A DNA stretch of 64,000 nucleotides from Pseudomonadota bacterium (lineage in GTDB: Bacteria; Pseudomonadota; Alphaproteobacteria; Rhizobiales; Devosiaceae). Location: the NCBI GenBank assembly GCA_023387585.1, contig JAEWHZ010000206.1, positions 1 to 64,000 of the forward strand, in the 5' to 3' direction. Under the pieces are notes generated by a model, which saw nothing but the letters and a program-made list of their open reading frames with translations, did not search any database and was not told the origin of the DNA. Made by a program: the position numbers and the translations under genes. Numbering within the stretch: the stretch's first letter is position 1; each line of letters opens with the position of its first letter. This document shows, piece after piece, positions 60,848 through 64,000 of this stretch.

Positions 60848-62410
60848 TCACCCGGCGAGCGCGCCCTGGGCTGCGGCGCCGCGCTCGATGAGCAGGCGGT
60901 TATAGGCGTTGAGATAGGCGCGGGCCGAGGCGACCAGCGTGTCGGGCTCGGCGGCGTTGCCCGAGACCAGACGGCCATTGTGCTCGAGGCGCACATGGGC
61001 GTTGGCCTGCGCATCGGTGCCGCCGGTGACCGCGTCGATGGCGTAGAGCACCAGATGCGGGTCCTGCCCCACGGCCTGCTTGATGGCGTTGAAGATGGCG
61101 TCGACCGAGCCCATGCCCTCGTAGGAAACCGAAGTCTCCTCGCCGTCTATGCTCAGGGTGACGCTGGCGCGATGGACGCCGCCGGTCTTCGAGACCACTT
61201 CCATGTCGACCAGCCTGATGCGGTCGTCGGCCGAGCCGACCTCGTCGTCGACCAGCGCCACGATGTCGGCGTCGTAGACATGCTTCTTGCGGTCGGCCAG
61301 GTCCTTGAAGCGCACGAAGGCTTCCTGGAAGGCGTTTTCCCCGACCTCGTAGCCCAGCTCGCGCAGCTTGTCCTTGAAGGCGGCCCGGCCCGAATGCTTG
61401 CCCATGACCAGCGTGGTCGCCTTGATGCCCACGCTTTCGGGCGTCATGATCTCGTAGGTCTCGGCGTTCTTGAGCATGCCGTCCTGATGGATGCCGCTCT
61501 CATGGGCGAAGGCGTTCTTGCCGACGATCGCCTTGTTGTACTGGACGGGGAAGTTCGAGGCGCTGGAGACGATCTTGCTGGCGCGGCTGAGCTGGGTCGT
61601 TTCGACATTGGTGTAGAACGGCATGGCATCGCCCCGCGTCCTGAGCGCCATGACGATCTCCTCGAGCGCGGCATTACCCGCCCGCTCGCCCAGCCCGTTT
61701 ATGGTGCATTCGACCTGGCGCGCGCCGCCGGCGACGCCGGCCAGCGAATTGGCCACCGCCATGCCGAGGTCGTCGTGGCAGTGGACGGAGAAGATGGCCT
61801 TGTCGGCGTCCGGCACGCTTTCGCGAATGGTCTTGAACATCCGGAAATGCTCTTCGGGCACCGCATAGCCCACCGTGTCGGGCAGGTTGATGGTGGTGGC
61901 GCCGGCGCGGATGGCGGTGTCGACGCAGCGCATGAGGAACTCCATGGGCGTGCGGGTCGCGTCCATGGCGCTCCACTCGACATCGTCGATCAGGTTGCGC
62001 GCCTGGCGCACGGTGCGGTCGATGATCTCGATGACCTCGTCCTCGGTCTTCCTCATCTGGTGCGCCAGATGGATGGGCGAGGTGGACACGAAGGTGTGGA
62101 TGCGGCCGCGTTTTGCGTGACGCACGGCCTCGCCGGCGCGGTCGATATCGGCGGTGATGGCCCGCGCGAGACCGGCGACGGTGGCGTTCCTGACCTGCTT
62201 GGCCACCGCGCATACGGCCTCGAAGTCACCCACCGAGGCGATGGGAAAGCCCGCCTCGATGATGTCGACGCCCATCTCGTCGAGGACTTCGGCGACCTGC
62301 AGCTTTTCCTCGAGGGTCATGGTGGCGCCGGGCGACTGCTCGCCGTCGCGCAGGGTGGTGTCGAAGATGAAGACGCGTTCGCGGTTGGAATTGCTTGCTT
62401 CGGTGCTCAT
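60848..62410 (-). CDS. leuA: 2-isopropylmalate synthase
   Basis: A 520-aa protein. Catalytic TIM barrel: FDTTLRDGEQSPGATM at 14-29, VECTINGLGERAGNAALEE and HCHDDLGMAVANSLAG; C-terminal LeuA allosteric domain at about 360-505. First step of leucine synthesis (acetyl-CoA and 2-oxoisovalerate). Usual length for the family. Confidence 0.96.
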   Translation of the reverse strand: MSTEASNSNRERVFIFDTTLRDGEQSPGATMTLEEKLQVAEVLDEMGVDIIEAGFPIASVGDFEAVCAVAKQVRNATVAGLARAITADIDRAGEAVRHAKRGRIHTFVSTSPIHLAHQMRKTEDEVIEIIDRTVRQARNLIDDVEWSAMDATRTPMEFLMRCVDTAIRAGATTINLPDTVGYAVPEEHFRMFKTIRESVPDADKAIFSVHCHDDLGMAVANSLAGVAGGARQVECTINGLGERAGNAALEEIVMALRTRGDAMPFYTNVETTQLSRASKIVSSASNFPVQYNKAIVGKNAFAHESGIHQDGMLKNAETYEIMTPESVGIKATTLVMGKHSGRAAFKDKLRELGYEVGENAFQEAFVRFKDLADRKKHVYDADIVALVDDEVGSADDRIRLVDMEVVSKTGGVHRASVTLSIDGEETSVSYEGMGSVDAIFNAIKQAVGQDPHLVLYAIDAVTGGTDAQANAHVRLEHNGRLVSGNAAEPDTLVASARAYLNAYNRLLIERGAAAQGALAG

Positions 62411-62454
62411 GGTTCTGTCCTATCGATCGGCCGGCGCTAGGGTCTTTTTTGGTC

Positions 62455-62497
62455 GTGAGGTCGAACCGGAAAAGTCTGCAACTTTTCCTGACCTCAC
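62455..62497. repeat. 43-bp nested hairpin upstream of leuA
   Basis: Outer arms GTGAGGTC and GACCTCAC (8 bp) and inner arms GGAAAAGT and ACTTTTCC around CTGCA. It lies 45 bp before leuA start; resembles a rhizobial-type intergenic palindrome. No leucine-codon leader peptide was found. Confidence 0.65.
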
Positions 62498-62584
62498 TCT
62501 GGCGCTGACGGGCCGGAAATGGTGTTCGGCGTTCTCGTGGCGATCTCCCCTGACGACCCGCTCGCTAGACCGAGCTGCCGGACA

Positions 62585-62704
62585 TCAGGGGCTGATAAGA
62601 AGCAGGAGAAGCGCAAGCGGCAGCAGGCCGGCAGCAATCACCAGCCGGCCGATCATGACCGGACGGTCGCTGGCGGAAATGGCGATGGCGCGCGCGCGTG
62701 GCAT
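62585..62704 (-). CDS. 39-aa membrane protein
   Basis: MPRARAIAISASDRPVMIGR followed by a hydrophobic span of about 17 residues (VIAAGLLPLALLLLLIS). Possible host small membrane protein. The only coding candidate between leuA and the reductase. Confidence 0.42.
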   Translation of the reverse strand: MPRARAIAISASDRPVMIGRLVIAAGLLPLALLLLLISP

Positions 62705-62805
62705 GACGATCCTTGACTTGCCCGCGGACAATGCCGCAATCGGGCGGTGAGCGCAAGCGCGGATCGGAAGAGCGGGCCCGGCCGCCGGCACACAGGAGGA
62801 TTGAA

Positions 62806-63363
62806 ATGGGCAAGCTGATCGTCTGGAACATCGCCAGCGTCGATGGCTATTTCGAGGGGCCGGAACCCTGGGACCTCGCGCTGCATGAAACGGTCTGGGG
62901 CGACGAGCTCGAAACATTCTCGAACGAACAGCTCGACGGCGCCGAAGCGCTGGTGTTCGGCCGCAGGACCTATGAGGGCATGGCGTCGTACTGGGCCGAT
63001 GAAACCGGCACGATCGCCGACCAGATGAACGCGATACGCAAATATGTCGTTTCCGACACGCTATCCGACCCCGGCTGGAACAATACGAAGCTGCTGGGCG
63101 GCGATATCGCCACCGCGCTGACAGGTCTCAAGCGCGAAGCAAAGGGGCATCTTTACGTCTTCGGCAGCGCCGATCTGGTCTCTTTCCTGCTCTCGACGGG
63201 GCTGGTCGACGAATACCGGCTCTGCATCGCCCCGCTGCTGCTCGGGCGCGGCAATCCGCTGTTCAAGCCGTCCGATACCCGGATCGACCTGCGCCTGCTC
63301 AAATCGCAGCCGCTCAGGAACGGCGGGATCATTCTGTATTATGGCGTGGGAAACGCGGCGTAG
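62806..63363 (+). CDS. Dihydrofolate reductase-like (RibD C-terminal) protein
   Basis: A 185-aa protein. MGKLIVWNIASVDGYFEGPE, LVFGRRTYEGMASYWADE and LYVFGSADLVSFLLSTGLVD match the RibD C-terminal/YwjB-type reductase family. Start after AGGAGGATTG (strong). Predicted NADPH-dependent reductase of unknown substrate. Confidence 0.88.
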   Translation: MGKLIVWNIASVDGYFEGPEPWDLALHETVWGDELETFSNEQLDGAEALVFGRRTYEGMASYWADETGTIADQMNAIRKYVVSDTLSDPGWNNTKLLGGDIATALTGLKREAKGHLYVFGSADLVSFLLSTGLVDEYRLCIAPLLLGRGNPLFKPSDTRIDLRLLKSQPLRNGGIILYYGVGNAA

Positions 63364-63371
63364 GGTCTCCG

Positions 63372-64000
63372 CTAGTCCTCGAGATCGAGCACCCCTTGCC
63401 CGATGACCACCGCCCTGCCGCCGATGGCGGCGTGGACCAGCTTTTCGTCCTGCATGCGATACTGAATGGCGATGCGGCACGGGCGGCCCATTTCGAGGCC
63501 TTGGCGCAGGTGCAGGTCGACCTGGCCCGAGCCGGGCCCGTCGGTGTCGGCGAGAAGGCCGATCAGCGCGGCGGCGGCCGAGCCGGTGCCGGGGTCCTCG
63601 CCGACATTCATACCGAACATGCGCGCGCCGAGATCGACGCCGGTCTCGCCCGGCACTTCCGTGAAGGCATAGACCGAATGGCGCGGATGCGCGAAGGCGG
63701 CGTTCCAGGCGAGCTTGTTGACCGTGAGCCGGGCGAGCACCCCGGCATCGCGCACCGGCACGAGGTGGAAAGGATTTCCGGCCGAATAGACGGCCGGGCG
63801 GTAGCCGGCGCAGCCGATCTCGTCGGGCTCGATGCCGAGCGCCTGGGCCATGACCAGCCGGTCGGTGAGGTCGGCGAGCTTTTCGGGCAGGCGCGGCAGG
63901 GTGAAGCGCGCCTCACCGGAGCGGCGGTCGTATCGCTCGACCAGTGCGGTGACCAGCCCGATCTTTTCCTCGATGCGCACGGCGCTGGCCTTGCTGCCGA
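63372..64000 (-). CDS. PhzF family isomerase-like protein (partial, runs off window)
   Basis: At least 209 residues are in view, continuing past 64000. Motif GEDPGTGSAAAALIG and the VYAFTEVP strand identify the PhzF/diaminopimelate epimerase-fold family, C-terminal half. Reaction unknown. Confidence 0.85.
   Translation of the reverse strand, partial: GSKASAVRIEEKIGLVTALVERYDRRSGEARFTLPRLPEKLADLTDRLVMAQALGIEPDEIGCAGYRPAVYSAGNPFHLVPVRDAGVLARLTVNKLAWNAAFAHPRHSVYAFTEVPGETGVDLGARMFGMNVGEDPGTGSAAAALIGLLADTDGPGSGQVDLHLRQGLEMGRPCRIAIQYRMQDEKLVHAAIGGRAVVIGQGVLDLED

Overview
The window is high-GC alphaproteobacterial chromosome, most likely Hyphomicrobiales. The evidence is the pairing of a PlcP-like phosphoesterase with a GT4 glycosyltransferase, a GapR (DUF2312) homologue, and the type of host genes. 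A complete lambdoid prophage of about 50.3 kb interrupts it. Host genes occupy 1-8968 and 59307-64000. They include membrane-lipid remodelling, a NagZ-like GH3 enzyme, acetyl-CoA synthetase, a polysaccharide flippase next to a FemAB-like protein, an Rnk-like regulator, a DUF4326 protein, 2-isopropylmalate synthase, a RibD-like reductase and a PhzF-like protein.

The prophage is bounded by a perfect 54-bp direct repeat (8969-9022 and 59253-59306). The right copy is the 3' part of an intact tRNA-Lys(CTT) gene on the minus strand (59262-59337), and the tyrosine integrase (58143-59216) lies directly next to it. Element coordinates are therefore about 8969-59306.

The prophage has one control centre at 46.9-49.7 kb. 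A CI/LexA-like repressor gene (47019-47708) diverges from a small Cro/YdaS-like gene (46723-46938). Three GTAGGCA-type half-sites lie between them, and three more lie 2.6 kb away at 49601-49658, in front of the rightward early operon. Between the two operator clusters, in the repressor operon, sit an HTH protein, an unrecognised 179-aa protein and a 250-aa DUF1828-like protein, ended by a strong terminator. This is the position of rexAB in lambda and is my best candidate for an undescribed lysogen-expressed system.

The leftward operon (46938 down to 39177, minus strand) carries a GapR-like protein, an N4C/N6A-type DNA methyltransferase, a protein that is only DnaA domain IV, DnaB helicase, an O-like replication protein and a NusG paralogue. 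A hairpin follows, and then the late genes on the same strand: terS, terL, portal, DUF2213 protein with a nested scaffold start, decoration protein, capsid, connectors, tail tube, frameshifted tail chaperones, tape measure, tip proteins, fibre, endolysin and holin. The rightward operon (49725-57703) carries many tiny overlapping genes, an ERF annealing protein, a SLOG protein, an HNH nuclease, a methyltransferase-like protein and a Lar-type antirestriction protein.

At least ten genes are inserted on the plus strand between late minus-strand genes. They include a GT2 glycosyltransferase with a TylF-type methyltransferase, an outer-membrane barrel, a lipocalin, a ribbon-helix-helix protein and membrane proteins. 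A PAS-HWE sensor kinase lies at the end of the late operon. These look like lysogenic-conversion (moron) genes. All functions are inferred from reading sequence; no database search was run.
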